Shown here: positions 17,707-27,183 of the stretch, in pieces | Layout: each line of letters begins with the position of its first letter | How positions within the stretch are numbered: position 1 is the first letter of the stretch | Assembly (NCBI RefSeq): GCF_016599855.1 | Contig: NZ_CP067041.1 | Span: 3,844,001 to 3,908,000, forward strand | Length of the DNA stretch: 64,000 bases | From: Bradyrhizobium diazoefficiens | Lineage (GTDB): Bacteria > Pseudomonadota > Alphaproteobacteria > Rhizobiales > Xanthobacteraceae | Reading direction: 5' to 3' | The notes under the pieces: model-generated | What the model was told of the DNA's origin: nothing | Seen by the model: only the letters and a program-made list of their open reading frames with translations | The model's database searches: none | Program-made: the position numbers and the translations under genes

Positions 17707-19368
17707 ATGAGTGATAGGCAGAACCAGTACAATATCGGCCTCGACAAGACCCCCGCCAACTACGTGCCGCTGTCGCCGCTGAGCTTCCTCGCGCGCAGCG
17801 CCGCCGTCTATCCCGATCACGTCAGCACCGTCTATGAAGGCCGCAGCTTCACCTGGGCGCAGACCTACGAGCGCTGCCGGCGCTTTGCGTCTTATCTTGC
17901 CGGCAAAGGCATCGCCGTCGGCGATACCGTCGCGGCGATGCTGCCGAACATCCCGGCGATGAACGAGGCGCACTTTGCCGTCCCCATGACCGGTGCCGTG
18001 CTCAACGCGCTCAACATCCGCCTCGACGCGCCCTCGATCGCGTTCCAGCTCGACCATGGCGGCGCCAGGGTCATCCTGGTCGATCCCGAATTTTCGGACG
18101 TGATCACCGACGCGCTCGCGCAGATGACCGGGCCCAAGCCGATCGTGATCGACGTCGACGATGCCGCCTTCAAGGGCGGCCAACGCATCGGCGAGATCGA
18201 ATATGAAGCGGCCGTCGCGCAAGGCGATCCGAACTTCGCGGCGATCCCACTGAGCGATGAATGGGACGCTATCGCGCTGAGCTACACCTCGGGCACGACG
18301 GGCAATCCTAAAGGTGTCGTCACCCATCATCGCGGGGCCTATCTCAACGCCGTCAGCAACATCCTCGCAGGCCAACTCGGCCAGCACCCGGTCTATCTCT
18401 GGACGCTGCCGATGTTCCACTGCAACGGCTGGTGCTTCCCCTGGACCATTGCCGCGGCCGCGGGCATCAATGTCTGCCTGCGCAAGGTCGAGCCGACAAA
18501 GATCTTCGAGCTGATCAAGCAGCACGGCGTGACCCATATGTGCGGCGCGCCGATCGTCTACAACACGCTGATCAACGCGCCCGATGCGCCCAAACAAACG
18601 TCAACCGGCGATACCGCCCGCCCAGTCATCGGCCTGATCGCCGGCGCAGCGCCGCCGGTCGCGGTGCTTGAAGGCGCAGAGAACATCGGCATCAAGCTCA
18701 CGCATGTGTACGGCCTGACCGAGGTCTATGGTCCCGCCTCTGTCTGCGCCGAGCAGCCGGGATGGGACGAACTCCCGGTCGCCGAGCGCGCGCGGATGAA
18801 GCGGCGGCAGGGTGTCTCCTACCCGCTCGAGGAAGCCGTCACTGTCATCGATCCCAAGACCATGCAAGAGGTGCCGCGCGACGGCGAGACCATCGGCGAA
18901 GTCATGTTCCGCGGCAACATCGTGATGAAGGGCTATCTCAAGAACGAGAAGGCCACGAAGGAAGCCTTCGAAGGCGGCTGGTTTCACACCGGCGATCTCG
19001 GCGTGCTTGATGAGCACGGCTACGTCATCATCAAGGACCGCTCCAAGGACATCATCATCTCCGGCGGAGAGAATGTTTCGTCCGTGGAGGTCGAGGACAT
19101 CCTCTACAAGCATCCCGCCGTGCTGTTCGCGGCCGTGGTCGCAAAGCCCGATCCGAAATGGGGCGAAGTGCCCTGCGCCTTCATTGAGCTGAAGGCCGGC
19201 GCCAGCGCGAGCGAGGCCGATATCATCGCCTTCTGCCGCACGCATATGAGCGGCTTCAAGACCCCGAAGGCCGTCGTGTTCGGACCGATTCCGAAGACAT
19301 CGACGGGCAAGATCCAGAAATTCCTGCTGCGCGAGAAGGTCGGCTCGGCCAAAGCGATCTCAGCGTAA
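17707..19368 (+). CDS. AMP-forming acyl-CoA synthetase
   Basis: A 553-residue ANL-superfamily ligase that activates a carboxylic acid to the acyl-adenylate and then the CoA thioester. ATG 17707 is six bases after GGAGG, so it is preferred over GTG 17701. Motifs in order: YTSGTTGNPKGVVTHHRG (phosphate loop), THVYGLTEVYGP, WFHTGDLGVLDEHGY, the hinge KDRSKDIIISGGENVSS, and the catalytic Lys in KTSTGKIQKF. Overall it resembles the AlkK/DmdB (methylmercaptopropionyl-CoA ligase) group rather than long-chain FadD. It lies 24 bases after the TRAP permease and is probably cotranscribed, so its substrate may be the imported acid. Confidence 0.91.
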   Translation: MSDRQNQYNIGLDKTPANYVPLSPLSFLARSAAVYPDHVSTVYEGRSFTWAQTYERCRRFASYLAGKGIAVGDTVAAMLPNIPAMNEAHFAVPMTGAVLNALNIRLDAPSIAFQLDHGGARVILVDPEFSDVITDALAQMTGPKPIVIDVDDAAFKGGQRIGEIEYEAAVAQGDPNFAAIPLSDEWDAIALSYTSGTTGNPKGVVTHHRGAYLNAVSNILAGQLGQHPVYLWTLPMFHCNGWCFPWTIAAAAGINVCLRKVEPTKIFELIKQHGVTHMCGAPIVYNTLINAPDAPKQTSTGDTARPVIGLIAGAAPPVAVLEGAENIGIKLTHVYGLTEVYGPASVCAEQPGWDELPVAERARMKRRQGVSYPLEEAVTVIDPKTMQEVPRDGETIGEVMFRGNIVMKGYLKNEKATKEAFEGGWFHTGDLGVLDEHGYVIIKDRSKDIIISGGENVSSVEVEDILYKHPAVLFAAVVAKPDPKWGEVPCAFIELKAGASASEADIIAFCRTHMSGFKTPKAVVFGPIPKTSTGKIQKFLLREKVGSAKAISA

Positions 19369-19450
19369 GCTCGCCCCTGCTTCAGACACAGACAGAGACA
19401 CGGGCTGTATTGCTGCCGGTAAGGCCGTGGTGCGCCACGCCTGGTAAGAC

Positions 19451-20248
19451 TCAGTGCGTCTCCAGCCGCAGTCCATCGTAGGCCGGCACCACGCCCGCGG
19501 GCAGCGATTGCCGGATCACCTCGTAATCGACATCGGCGGTCATATTGGTGATGACGGCGCGCTTCGGCTTGAAACGTTCGATCCAGGACAGCGCGTCGTT
19601 GATGCTGAAATGGCTGGGATGGCCGGTGTAGCGCAGGCCGTCGACGATCCAGAGATCGAGGTTCTCCAGTGCGCTCCAGCTCTCGCGCGGGATGTCGTTC
19701 AGATCGGGCGTATAGGCGGCGTTGCCGATGCGATAGCCGAGCGCGGGGATCTGACCGTGCTGCACCAGGAAGGCCGTCATCTTCACCGCGCCGCCCTTGC
19801 CCAGGATGGTCTGGGTCTCGCCGGCTTCGACCGAGTGCCTTGTCAAGATCGGCGGATAGTCGCTGCCCTCCGGCGATATGAAGCAATAGGAGAACCGCGC
19901 CATGATGTCCTTGGCGGTCGACTGATTGAAATAGGTCGGAATGCGCTTGCGCATGTGCAGCACGACCGAACGCAGATCGTCCATGCCGTGGGTTTGGTCG
20001 GCATGCTCGTGCGTCAGGAACACAGCATCGATATGATCGACGTCGGCATCGATGAGCTGCTCGCGCAGGTCAGGCGAGGTGTCGATGACGATCCGCGTGG
20101 TGCCGTGCTCGCCGGTCTGCTCGACCAGCAGCGAACAACGGCGGCGGCGGTTCTTGGGGTTGGTGGGGTCGCAGGCGCCCCAGCCGAGCGCCGGGCGCGG
20201 CACGCCGGCGGATGAGCCGCAGCCCAGGATCGTCAGCGTCAATGTCAT
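19451..20248 (-). CDS. MBL-fold metallo-hydrolase (PhnP-like)
   Basis: A 265-residue metallo-beta-lactamase fold protein of the group that includes PhnP. It opens with TLTILGCGSSAGVPRPALGW and has SLLVEQ and IDTSPDLREQLI. The metal motif reads THEHADQTHGMDDLR, so the usual HxHxDH has Gln at the last position; a neighbouring His may substitute. A later metal His is in LVQHGQIPALG, Asp is in IVDGLRYTGHPSHFS. It is the last gene of the minus-strand housekeeping block, 13 bases after tatD. The PhnP group includes cyclic phosphodiesterases; the substrate here is unknown. Confidence 0.87.
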   Translation of the reverse strand: MTLTLTILGCGSSAGVPRPALGWGACDPTNPKNRRRRCSLLVEQTGEHGTTRIVIDTSPDLREQLIDADVDHIDAVFLTHEHADQTHGMDDLRSVVLHMRKRIPTYFNQSTAKDIMARFSYCFISPEGSDYPPILTRHSVEAGETQTILGKGGAVKMTAFLVQHGQIPALGYRIGNAAYTPDLNDIPRESWSALENLDLWIVDGLRYTGHPSHFSINDALSWIERFKPKRAVITNMTADVDYEVIRQSLPAGVVPAYDGLRLETH

Positions 20249-20261
20249 GCGGCTTCCAATC

Positions 20262-21038
20262 TCACGCTTTCACCTTAGAGAACAGGCGGAAGAAGTTCTC
20301 GCTGGTCTGGCGTGATATCTCCTCAAGCGACACGCCGCGCGTCTCCGCCAGCACCTTTGCGACCTCCACCACATAGGCGGGTTCGTTGCGCTTTCCACGG
20401 AACTTGCCCGGCGCAAGATAGGGTGAATCCGTTTCGACCAGAATGCGATCAGACGGCAGTTCGGCCGCAAGCGCACGCAAAGCATCTGACTTCTTGAAGG
20501 TCAGGATGCCCGTGAAGCCGATATAGAGCCCGAGCGACACCGCCTTCAGCGCCAGCTCGCGCCCGCCCGTGTAACAATGCAGGATGGCGCGAAATGATCC
20601 TTTCGCAGCTTCCTCTTCCAGGATGCGGGCGCAATCCTTGTCTGCCTCGCGGGTGTGGATCACCAGCGGCAGGCCGGTCGCGCGCGCCGCCGCGATGTGG
20701 GCACGAAAGCCCCTCGCCTGTGCCTCCGGCGAGCCGTCGTCGTAAAAATAGTCGAGCCCGGCTTCGCCGAGCGCGACGACCTTGGGATGTTGCGTCAGCG
20801 CGATCAGCTCGTCCGGAGAAATGCCGTCTTCCTCATCCGCGTGGTGCGGATGGGTGCCGACCGAGCAATAGACGTCGTCATACCGCCCGGCGATGGCGAG
20901 AAGCTGATCGAGCTTTCGCACCCGCGTCGAGATCGTGACCATGCGCGTGATGCCGGCCGCGCGCGCACGCGACACAATCCCGTCGAGATCCTCCGCAAAG
21001 TCCGGAAAATCCAGATGGCAGTGGCTATCGACCAGCAT
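20262..21038 (-). CDS. TatD family metal-dependent hydrolase
   Basis: A 258-residue TIM-barrel nuclease of the TatD/YcfH family. All metal ligands are visible: HCH in VDSHCHLDFPDF, Glu in VALGEAGLDYFYD, His in LVIHTREAD, His in AILHCYTGG and Asp in ILVETDSPYLAP. Family members are 3'-5' DNA exonucleases or related phosphodiesterases. It lies 12 bases after metG and 13 before the MBL gene, in the order (metG-tatD-MBL) commonly conserved in alphaproteobacteria and beyond. Confidence 0.92.
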   Translation of the reverse strand: MLVDSHCHLDFPDFAEDLDGIVSRARAAGITRMVTISTRVRKLDQLLAIAGRYDDVYCSVGTHPHHADEEDGISPDELIALTQHPKVVALGEAGLDYFYDDGSPEAQARGFRAHIAAARATGLPLVIHTREADKDCARILEEEAAKGSFRAILHCYTGGRELALKAVSLGLYIGFTGILTFKKSDALRALAAELPSDRILVETDSPYLAPGKFRGKRNEPAYVVEVAKVLAETRGVSLEEISRQTSENFFRLFSKVKA

Positions 21039-21050
21039 CGTCCGAACGCC

Positions 21051-23012
21051 CTAAGCCGCCGGCTCGACATAGCGCGGGAACGCCGGCGTCGGCGCGGGTA
21101 GCGTCGAGCCCGGCGCAATCCTTTTGGCGCCGCCGAGCATCGCAAAATTGCGCTCACCCTCGGGGATGCCGAGGCTGTCGAGGAGTAAGCCCGAGGCCGT
21201 CGGCATCGCCGGCTGGGCCAGGATCGCTATCTGGCGCACGACTTCGGCGGTGACGTAGAGCACCGTCCTTTGCCTTGCAGGGTCGGTCTTGGCCAGCGCC
21301 CACGGCGCCTCGCCCGCGAAATAGCGGTTGGCTTCCGCAACCACGGCCCACACGGCATTGAGCCAATGATGGATCTGCTGCGTCGCCATCGCCTCGCGCG
21401 ATGCGGCGACCATGCCGTCCGCCATCGCCAGGATCGCCTTGTCGTTGTCGCTGAACTTGCCGGGCTCGGGCAGCACGCCGCCGAGCTGTTTTGCGATCAT
21501 CGACAGCGAGCGTTGCGCAAGATTGCCGAGATCGTTGGCGAGATCGGCATTGATACGTGCAACGATGGCTTCATGGTTGTAGTTGCCGTCCTGGCCGAAC
21601 GGCACCTCGCGCATGAAGAAATAGCGCATCTGGTCGACGCCATACTGGTCGGCGAGATTGAAGGGGTCGACGACGTTGCCGACCGACTTCGACATCTTCT
21701 CGCCCCTGTTGAACAGGAATCCGTGGGCATAGACCCGCTTCGGCAACGGAATCCCGGCCGATAGCAGGAAAGCCGGCCAGTACACCGCATGGAAGCGGAT
21801 GATGTCCTTGCCGATGACGTGCACGTCGGCAGGCCAATAGCGCCAGTTCTTGTCGCTCTCGTCGGGGAAGCCGACGCCGGTGATGTAGTTGGTCAGCGCA
21901 TCGACCCAGACATACATCACGTGCTCTTCGTCGCCGGGCACCTTGACGCCCCAGTCGAAGGTGGTGCGCGAGATCGAGAGATCGCGCAGACCACCCTTGA
22001 CGAAGCTTACCACCTCGTTCTTGCGGGAGTCCGGTCCGATGAAGTCGGGATGCTCCGCATAGAGCTTGAGCAGCCTGTCCTCATAGGCAGACAGGCGGAA
22101 GAAATAGCTCTTTTCCTCAACCCAGTCGACCGGCGTCCCTTGCGGACCAAGCCGCACGCCGTCGTCGTTCACGCGCGTCTCGTCCTCGGCGTAGTACGCC
22201 TCATCGCGGACCGAGTACCAGCCGGAATAGGTGTCGGCATAGATGTCGCCATTGGCAGCCATGCGCCGCCAGATCTCCTGGCTGGAGCGATGGTGCTGCT
22301 CTTCGGTGGTGCGGATGAAGCGGTCGAACGACACGTTCAGACGTTCGTCCATCTCCTTGAAGCGGCCAGCGTTGCGGGCGGCGAGCGCCGACGGCGTCAG
22401 GCCTTCGCTCTGCGCGGTCTGAACCATCTTCTGGCCGTGCTCGTCGGTGCCGGTCAGGAAGAACACGTCCTTGCCGTCGAGCCGCGCAAAGCGCGCCAGC
22501 ACGTCGGTCGCGATCGCCTCATAGGCGTGGCCGATATGCGGGCTGCCGTTGGGATAGGCGATCGCGGTGGTGATGTAGAAGACGTTGTCGCGCGCAGCGG
22601 GGGCAACGGGTGCATCCGCCTTGGATGGGGCCACTGGCTTTGGCGCAGGCGACGCCTTGGGTTTTGCGACCCTGGGTTTCAAGGACCTCGGCGGTGTGGC
22701 GACAGGAGCCGATGCGGCGATCACCGCGAGCGCGGTCCTCCCCGCCTTCTTGGCTGCCTTCTTCGCCGGGACCTTTGCGGGCCTTTTGGCAGCCGTCTGC
22801 TTCGAAGCCTTGGTGACGACCTGCTTCTTTGCAGCCTTCTTGCCGGTCTTCTTTGCTGTTTTCGCAGCGCTCTTCTTCACGCCCTTGTTGGCGACAGCCT
22901 TCTTGGTCTTCTTGACGGTCTTGGCAGCTTTGCGTGCGAGTGCCTTCGCGGGCTTCTTCGCAGCCTTCTTGCTGCTCTTGCCCTTAGCGGTCTTCTTAGC
23001 TCGCGTTGCCAC
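21051..23012 (-). CDS. metG: Methionine--tRNA ligase with Lys/Ala-rich N-terminal extension
   Basis: Class I aminoacyl-tRNA synthetase charging tRNA-Met. The catalytic core begins near residue 140 ([20 protein letters not shown], the HIGH motif) and includes [28 protein letters not shown] and [10 protein letters not shown] (KMSKS). The anticodon-binding domain follows and no C-terminal tRNA-binding EMAP domain is seen. The first 140 residues are an unusual Lys/Ala/Pro-rich tract ([20 protein letters not shown]) like bacterial histone-H1-like tails. GTG 23012 is chosen because AAAGGAA lies eight bases upstream and a longer frame from TTG 23078 would overlap holB. Confidence 0.92.
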   Translation of the reverse strand: MATRAKKTAKGKSSKKAAKKPAKALARKAAKTVKKTKKAVANKGVKKSAAKTAKKTGKKAAKKQVVTKASKQTAAKRPAKVPAKKAAKKAGRTALAVIAASAPVATPPRSLKPRVAKPKASPAPKPVAPSKADAPVAPAARDNVFYITTAIAYPNGSPHIGHAYEAIATDVLARFARLDGKDVFFLTGTDEHGQKMVQTAQSEGLTPSALAARNAGRFKEMDERLNVSFDRFIRTTEEQHHRSSQEIWRRMAANGDIYADTYSGWYSVRDEAYYAEDETRVNDDGVRLGPQGTPVDWVEEKSYFFRLSAYEDRLLKLYAEHPDFIGPDSRKNEVVSFVKGGLRDLSISRTTFDWGVKVPGDEEHVMYVWVDALTNYITGVGFPDESDKNWRYWPADVHVIGKDIIRFHAVYWPAFLLSAGIPLPKRVYAHGFLFNRGEKMSKSVGNVVDPFNLADQYGVDQMRYFFMREVPFGQDGNYNHEAIVARINADLANDLGNLAQRSLSMIAKQLGGVLPEPGKFSDNDKAILAMADGMVAASREAMATQQIHHWLNAVWAVVAEANRYFAGEAPWALAKTDPARQRTVLYVTAEVVRQIAILAQPAMPTASGLLLDSLGIPEGERNFAMLGGAKRIAPGSTLPAPTPAFPRYVEPAA

Positions 23013-23058
23013 GACGGATTCCTTTACCGGCTTCTCGAATTTGGAGTCGAATCTGCGC

Positions 23059-24105
23059 CTAGCGCGTTGCGTCCGCAAGCCAGCCGAACACCGAGAAAAC
23101 CAAGGGCTTGCGCTCCAGATTGTAGGTTTCGGTGTCGCGCGCGGCGCGGACGATCTTCTCCCATACCTCAGCTAGACGCGCAAGGCGCGGCAGGTTCTGG
23201 TTGGCATTGGCTTCGTCCGCATGCAGGCGCTCCGCGATCCAGCGATCAATGCCGTCGATGAAGGCCGCGAGCGCGACGCGGTCGTTGGTGGGAAGCGAAT
23301 CGCCGAGTGTGTGCAATTCGCGTGGATCGACTTGCGGCAGTCGCGCCAGCATTGCCGCCGTGCGCTGCTGGAGTTTCAGCGTATCGCCGCCGAGAAGCGT
23401 CAGGGCGCGCGCGATGCTGCCTTCGGAGGCCTCCGCCGCCTCGCGTAGCGCCAGGTCGCTCGGAGCGACGTCGACAGCCGCCGCGGCCGCGCCAATCACC
23501 TCGTCGGTCGTCAGCGACCGCAGGCGCAGCTTGCGGCAACGCGATTGGATCGTGGCGAGGACGCGCGCGGGCGCGTGGCTGACAAGCAGGAACAGAGATT
23601 GCTGCGGTGGTTCCTCGAGAATTTTCAGAAGCGCGTTGGCCGCATTGGGGTTGAGCTCGTCGACGGTGTCGACGATGCAGATGCGCCAGCCTTCGGCGGC
23701 CGCCGTCGAGCCGAAGAACGCGATCGTCTCGCGCGTCTCGTCGACGGTAATGACAGTGCGCATCACGCCGCGGTCATTGGCGGTGCGCTCGAGCGTCAGC
23801 AGGCCGCCATGCGAGCCAGCCGCTACCTGCCGTGCCACGGCGTCGTCCGGATCGATCGCGAGATCTTCGGCGCCCTGCACGACGGGCGCCAGTGGCTGGC
23901 CGTGGGCAAGCACGAAGCGCGCCATGCGATAGGCCAGCGTCGCCTTGCCGATTCCCTGCGGCCCGCCAATCAGCCACGCATGCGGGATGCGCCCGCTGCG
24001 ATAGGCCCCCAGCAGCGCGGTCTCGGCCTCGCGATGGCCGAACAGAAGGTTCGTCTCGCGCGGATGCGGGATCGCGGATTCCCGCTCGGCCTGACGCGGG
24101 CTCAT
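23059..24105 (-). CDS. holB: DNA polymerase III subunit delta'
   Basis: Clamp-loader subunit, 348 residues. The AAA+ domain starts near residue 20 with [13 protein letters not shown] and a P-loop, [12 protein letters not shown]. The Asp/Glu box is seen near [20 protein letters not shown], and sensor 1 is [20 protein letters not shown]. No zinc-binding Cys cluster is obvious. The start ATG overlaps the tmk stop by four bases (ATGA), and metG begins 46 bases after its stop. The tmk-holB-metG-tatD order is a widely conserved gene string. Confidence 0.93.
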   Translation of the reverse strand: MSPRQAERESAIPHPRETNLLFGHREAETALLGAYRSGRIPHAWLIGGPQGIGKATLAYRMARFVLAHGQPLAPVVQGAEDLAIDPDDAVARQVAAGSHGGLLTLERTANDRGVMRTVITVDETRETIAFFGSTAAAEGWRICIVDTVDELNPNAANALLKILEEPPQQSLFLLVSHAPARVLATIQSRCRKLRLRSLTTDEVIGAAAAAVDVAPSDLALREAAEASEGSIARALTLLGGDTLKLQQRTAAMLARLPQVDPRELHTLGDSLPTNDRVALAAFIDGIDRWIAERLHADEANANQNLPRLARLAEVWEKIVRAARDTETYNLERKPLVFSVFGWLADATR

Positions 24106-24788
24106 GCGGAGACCACCGAGGCTGACGTCGGCAGGAGACGGTCACGCAGCGCAGTCCAGACGCGCCCGGCCACCGTATCGGGGTCGGAATCAGCGTCGAT
24201 CAGCGCGCAGCGTGCGGGATCGTCCGCGGCAATCTTGCGATAGGCCTCGCGCAAGCCCTGATGAAAGGCGAGCTTCTCGCCCTCGAACCGGTCAGGCGTG
24301 CCGCTGCCGCGCCGCGCCGCCGCGCGTGCCAAGCCGATCTCCACCGGCAAATCGAGGATGATGGTGAGATCCGGCTTGAGATCGCCGATGGTGACCCGCT
24401 GCATGGCATTGATCAGCCCGGCGGGTACGTTGCCGAGGCTGCCCTGATAGGCGCGTGTGGAGTCGGCGAATCGGTCGCATAACACCCAAATGCCCTGCTT
24501 GAGTGCAGGCTCGATCACCGTGCGGACATGGTCATCGCGCGCAGCCGCAAACAGCAACGTCTCGGCGTCGGGTCCGAGCAGCTTGCCCATCCCCGAGAGC
24601 ACGAGATGGCGCATGATCTCGGCACCCGGCGAACCGCCCGGCTCGCGCGTCACCAGGGTCTTGAGTCTGGCCGCATTGAGGCGGTCGGCGAGCTTCTTGA
24701 TCTGGGTCGACTTGCCGGTGCCCTCGCCGCCTTCAAAGGTGATGAAGCGTCCGCGTCCGGACGGACGCTGTCCCGTGCTCTCACCCAT
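24102..24788 (-). CDS. tmk: Thymidylate kinase
   Basis: Phosphorylates dTMP to dTDP. The 228-residue product contains the P-loop FEGGEGTGKSTQ near residue 20, the DRx motif in VLCDRFADSTRAYQG and the lid-region Arg residues in ARAAARRGSGTPDRFE. It starts two bases from the carboxypeptidase gene's stop and overlaps holB by four bases, so it sits inside a tightly packed operon. Confidence 0.94.
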   Translation of the reverse strand: MGESTGQRPSGRGRFITFEGGEGTGKSTQIKKLADRLNAARLKTLVTREPGGSPGAEIMRHLVLSGMGKLLGPDAETLLFAAARDDHVRTVIEPALKQGIWVLCDRFADSTRAYQGSLGNVPAGLINAMQRVTIGDLKPDLTIILDLPVEIGLARAAARRGSGTPDRFEGEKLAFHQGLREAYRKIAADDPARCALIDADSDPDTVAGRVWTALRDRLLPTSASVVSA

Positions 24789-24790
24789 GA

Positions 24791-26053
24791 TCAGAGCTTC
24801 TCGACGCCTGCGCGGAACATCCCGATCACGAGTTCGCTGGCGCCATCGATCGCGCGCCGCACGGTCGAGCCGGTGCCAACGGCCTCGGCCGCATAGACCG
24901 GCGTCTCCACCGCGATATTGCCACTGCGCCAGACCTTGACGACGCCGACCTGCCGGCCGGCCTCGACGGGTGCGCGCACCGGGCCTCTATAGACGACGCG
25001 CGCGATCAGCTTGTCATTGCCATTCTTGTGCACCATCACCTTCACGGGCTCTTTGGCGACGAGCTTCACCGAGCGGCTCTCGCCGCCGAACACCTTGGCG
25101 TAGCCGACGGGCTGGTCGGCCGCGATCAGCGTGCGGGTCTCGAAATTGCGAAAGCCCCATTCCAGCATCTTCTTGGCTTCGGTGGCGCGGTCCTCAGAAT
25201 CTTCCAGGCCGTTGACGACGACGATCAGCCGCGTACCGTTCTGCACGGCCGAGCCGACCATGCCGTAGCCGCCCTCCTTGGTGTATCCGGTCTTCAGACC
25301 GTCGGCGCCTTCCATCGAATTGAGCAAAGGATTGCGGTTGGGCTGGCGGATCTTGTTCCAGGTGAACTCCTTCTCGCCGAACAGTTTGTAGAACTCGGGG
25401 AAGTCCAGGATGATGTGCCGGGCTAGCATGCCGAGCTCGCGCACAGTCATCTTGTTGCCGGGGTCAGGTAAGCCATTGGCGTTGCCAAAGGTCGACTTCG
25501 TCATGCCAAGCTCGCGGGCGCGCTTGGTCATGAAGTCGGACGCAAAGATCCGCTCGTTGCCGGCGATGCCTTCGGCGAGTGCGATGCAGGCATCGTTGCC
25601 GCTTTGAATGATCGCGCCGTGCAGGAGGTCGTCGACCGAGACCTTGCTGTTGATGGCAGCAAACATGGTCGAGGTGCCGGACGGGGCGCCGCCCTTGCGC
25701 CAGGCATTCTCGCTGATCCGGTACTCGTCGGTCAGCTTGATATCGCCCTTCCTGATCGCGTTGAACACGACTTCCGCGGTCATCAGCTTCATCATGCTGG
25801 AAGGGGCACGCAGCTCGTCAGCATTCTTCTCGAACAACACGCTGCCGCTGGAGGCCTCGATCAGGATCGCGGTGGGGGCATCGCCGTCGAAGCCGGCATC
25901 TTCGGTTTTTTTGGCACCCTGGACGCTCTGGTTGGCGGCATAGAGCACCCCGCCCCAGCTGAGGCTCACCGCGAGCGCCGCCGCGACCAGCCCGCGCGCC
26001 AGTGCTCCGGCTATGAACCCGGGGTGACGCAGCGGGATGAGACGAAGTACCAT
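24791..26053 (-). CDS. D-alanyl-D-alanine carboxypeptidase (DacA/DacC-type PBP)
   Basis: Low-molecular-mass penicillin-binding protein of about 420 residues that trims the terminal D-Ala of peptidoglycan pentapeptides. Motifs of the S11 family are present: SxxK in LRAPSSMMKLMT, SxN in IIQSGNDACIA and KTG in DGLKTGYTKEGG. A signal or anchor segment (ARGLVAAALAVSLSWGG) is near the N terminus, a PBP5-like beta-rich C-terminal domain follows, and the end is a short amphipathic stretch. ATG 26053 is preferred to an in-frame start at 26134, where the extra residues look non-coding. It heads the tmk-holB-metG string. Confidence 0.92.
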   Translation of the reverse strand: MVLRLIPLRHPGFIAGALARGLVAAALAVSLSWGGVLYAANQSVQGAKKTEDAGFDGDAPTAILIEASSGSVLFEKNADELRAPSSMMKLMTAEVVFNAIRKGDIKLTDEYRISENAWRKGGAPSGTSTMFAAINSKVSVDDLLHGAIIQSGNDACIALAEGIAGNERIFASDFMTKRARELGMTKSTFGNANGLPDPGNKMTVRELGMLARHIILDFPEFYKLFGEKEFTWNKIRQPNRNPLLNSMEGADGLKTGYTKEGGYGMVGSAVQNGTRLIVVVNGLEDSEDRATEAKKMLEWGFRNFETRTLIAADQPVGYAKVFGGESRSVKLVAKEPVKVMVHKNGNDKLIARVVYRGPVRAPVEAGRQVGVVKVWRSGNIAVETPVYAAEAVGTGSTVRRAIDGASELVIGMFRAGVEKL

Positions 26054-26205
26054 GGCGAGGCCCTGAGAGCGGCGTTCTAACAGTTGGAATCGGTGCGAAC
26101 AACACGGGGATCGGTGCTTGCCCCGAGATTGCACGATTCTCCTCGTGTCCCTATCGTGGCATCTCAGGTTTCCTGACCAAACCCCTGAAAAAAGGCGGAA
26201 AAGCG

Positions 26206-27162
26206 ATGTCCTCCACCCGTGTCATCAAGGCCAATGGGATCGACCTCTTCATCCGCGAGGCAGGTCGGGGACCGCTGGTAGTCCTCTGCCATGGTTGGCC
26301 GGAGCTATCCTATTCCTGGCGGCACCAGATCCCGGCGCTCGCGGCTGCCGGATTTCGCGTCGTCGCTCCCGACATGCGCGGCTATGGCCAAAGCTCATCG
26401 CCGCCTGACGTCGCGGCCTATTCGATCTTCGACATGGTTGGTGACGTGCTCGGCCTGGTCCAGGCGCTCGGCGAGACCAAGGCGATGGTCGTCGGCCACG
26501 ACTGGGGCGCGCCGGTCGCCTGGCATGCGGCGCTGTTCCGCCCCGATATTTTCACGGCCGTCGCTGGCCTGAGCGTGCCGCCGCCGTTCCGCGGACGCGG
26601 CAAGCCGCTCGAGCTATTGCGTCAGGGCGGCATCACCAATTTCTACTGGCAGTATTTCCAGGCACCCGGCGTAGCTGAAGCCGAGTTCGAACATGACGTC
26701 GCCCGCACCATGCGCACGGTGCTCGGCGGGCGCGGACTTGCCGATCCAAACGCGGCGATGTTCGTGCAGGAGGGCAAGGGCTTTCTCGGTCATGCGACGG
26801 ACGAGGAGCCGCTGCCGGCGTGGCTGAGCGAGGATGATCTCGCCCATTTCACCGAAGCCTTCCGCAAGTCCGGATTCCGCGGCGGGCTGAACTGGTATCG
26901 CAATCTCGACCGCAATTGGGAGCTGACCGCGCCCTGGCAGGACGCGCAGATCCACCAACCCTCGTTGTTCATCGCCGGTGCGAAGGATGCCGTCATCACC
27001 GGCCTGATCGGCGCCAAGCGCGTCAACGAGCTCGAGCGCGTGCTGCCCAATCTCACGCGGAAACTGATCATCGAGGGCGCCGGTCATTGGGTACAGCAGG
27101 AGCGGCCCGAGGAGGTGAATGCCGCGTTGGTCAGGTTCTTGCGCGAGGCTGTGGCGCGTTGA
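26206..27162 (+). CDS. Alpha/beta hydrolase, epoxide hydrolase-like
   Basis: A 318-residue soluble alpha/beta-fold enzyme. The oxyanion-hole HGWPE motif, the catalytic nucleophile Asp in GHDWGAPVAWH, an acid residue near AGAKDAVI and the catalytic His in GAGHWVQQERPEEV fit the EphA/soluble epoxide hydrolase group. Dehalogenases share this layout, so haloalkane hydrolysis cannot be excluded. It lies alone on the plus strand between the minus-strand rlpA and carboxypeptidase genes. Confidence 0.88.
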   Translation: MSSTRVIKANGIDLFIREAGRGPLVVLCHGWPELSYSWRHQIPALAAAGFRVVAPDMRGYGQSSSPPDVAAYSIFDMVGDVLGLVQALGETKAMVVGHDWGAPVAWHAALFRPDIFTAVAGLSVPPPFRGRGKPLELLRQGGITNFYWQYFQAPGVAEAEFEHDVARTMRTVLGGRGLADPNAAMFVQEGKGFLGHATDEEPLPAWLSEDDLAHFTEAFRKSGFRGGLNWYRNLDRNWELTAPWQDAQIHQPSLFIAGAKDAVITGLIGAKRVNELERVLPNLTRKLIIEGAGHWVQQERPEEVNAALVRFLREAVAR

Positions 27163-27183
27163 CCCGTGCCGCGTATTTCGGGA

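Noticed and set aside
22585..23261. Long plus-strand frames antisense to metG
   Set aside because: They are shadows produced by the Lys/Ala repeats of the MetG tail; no ribosome site or family match.
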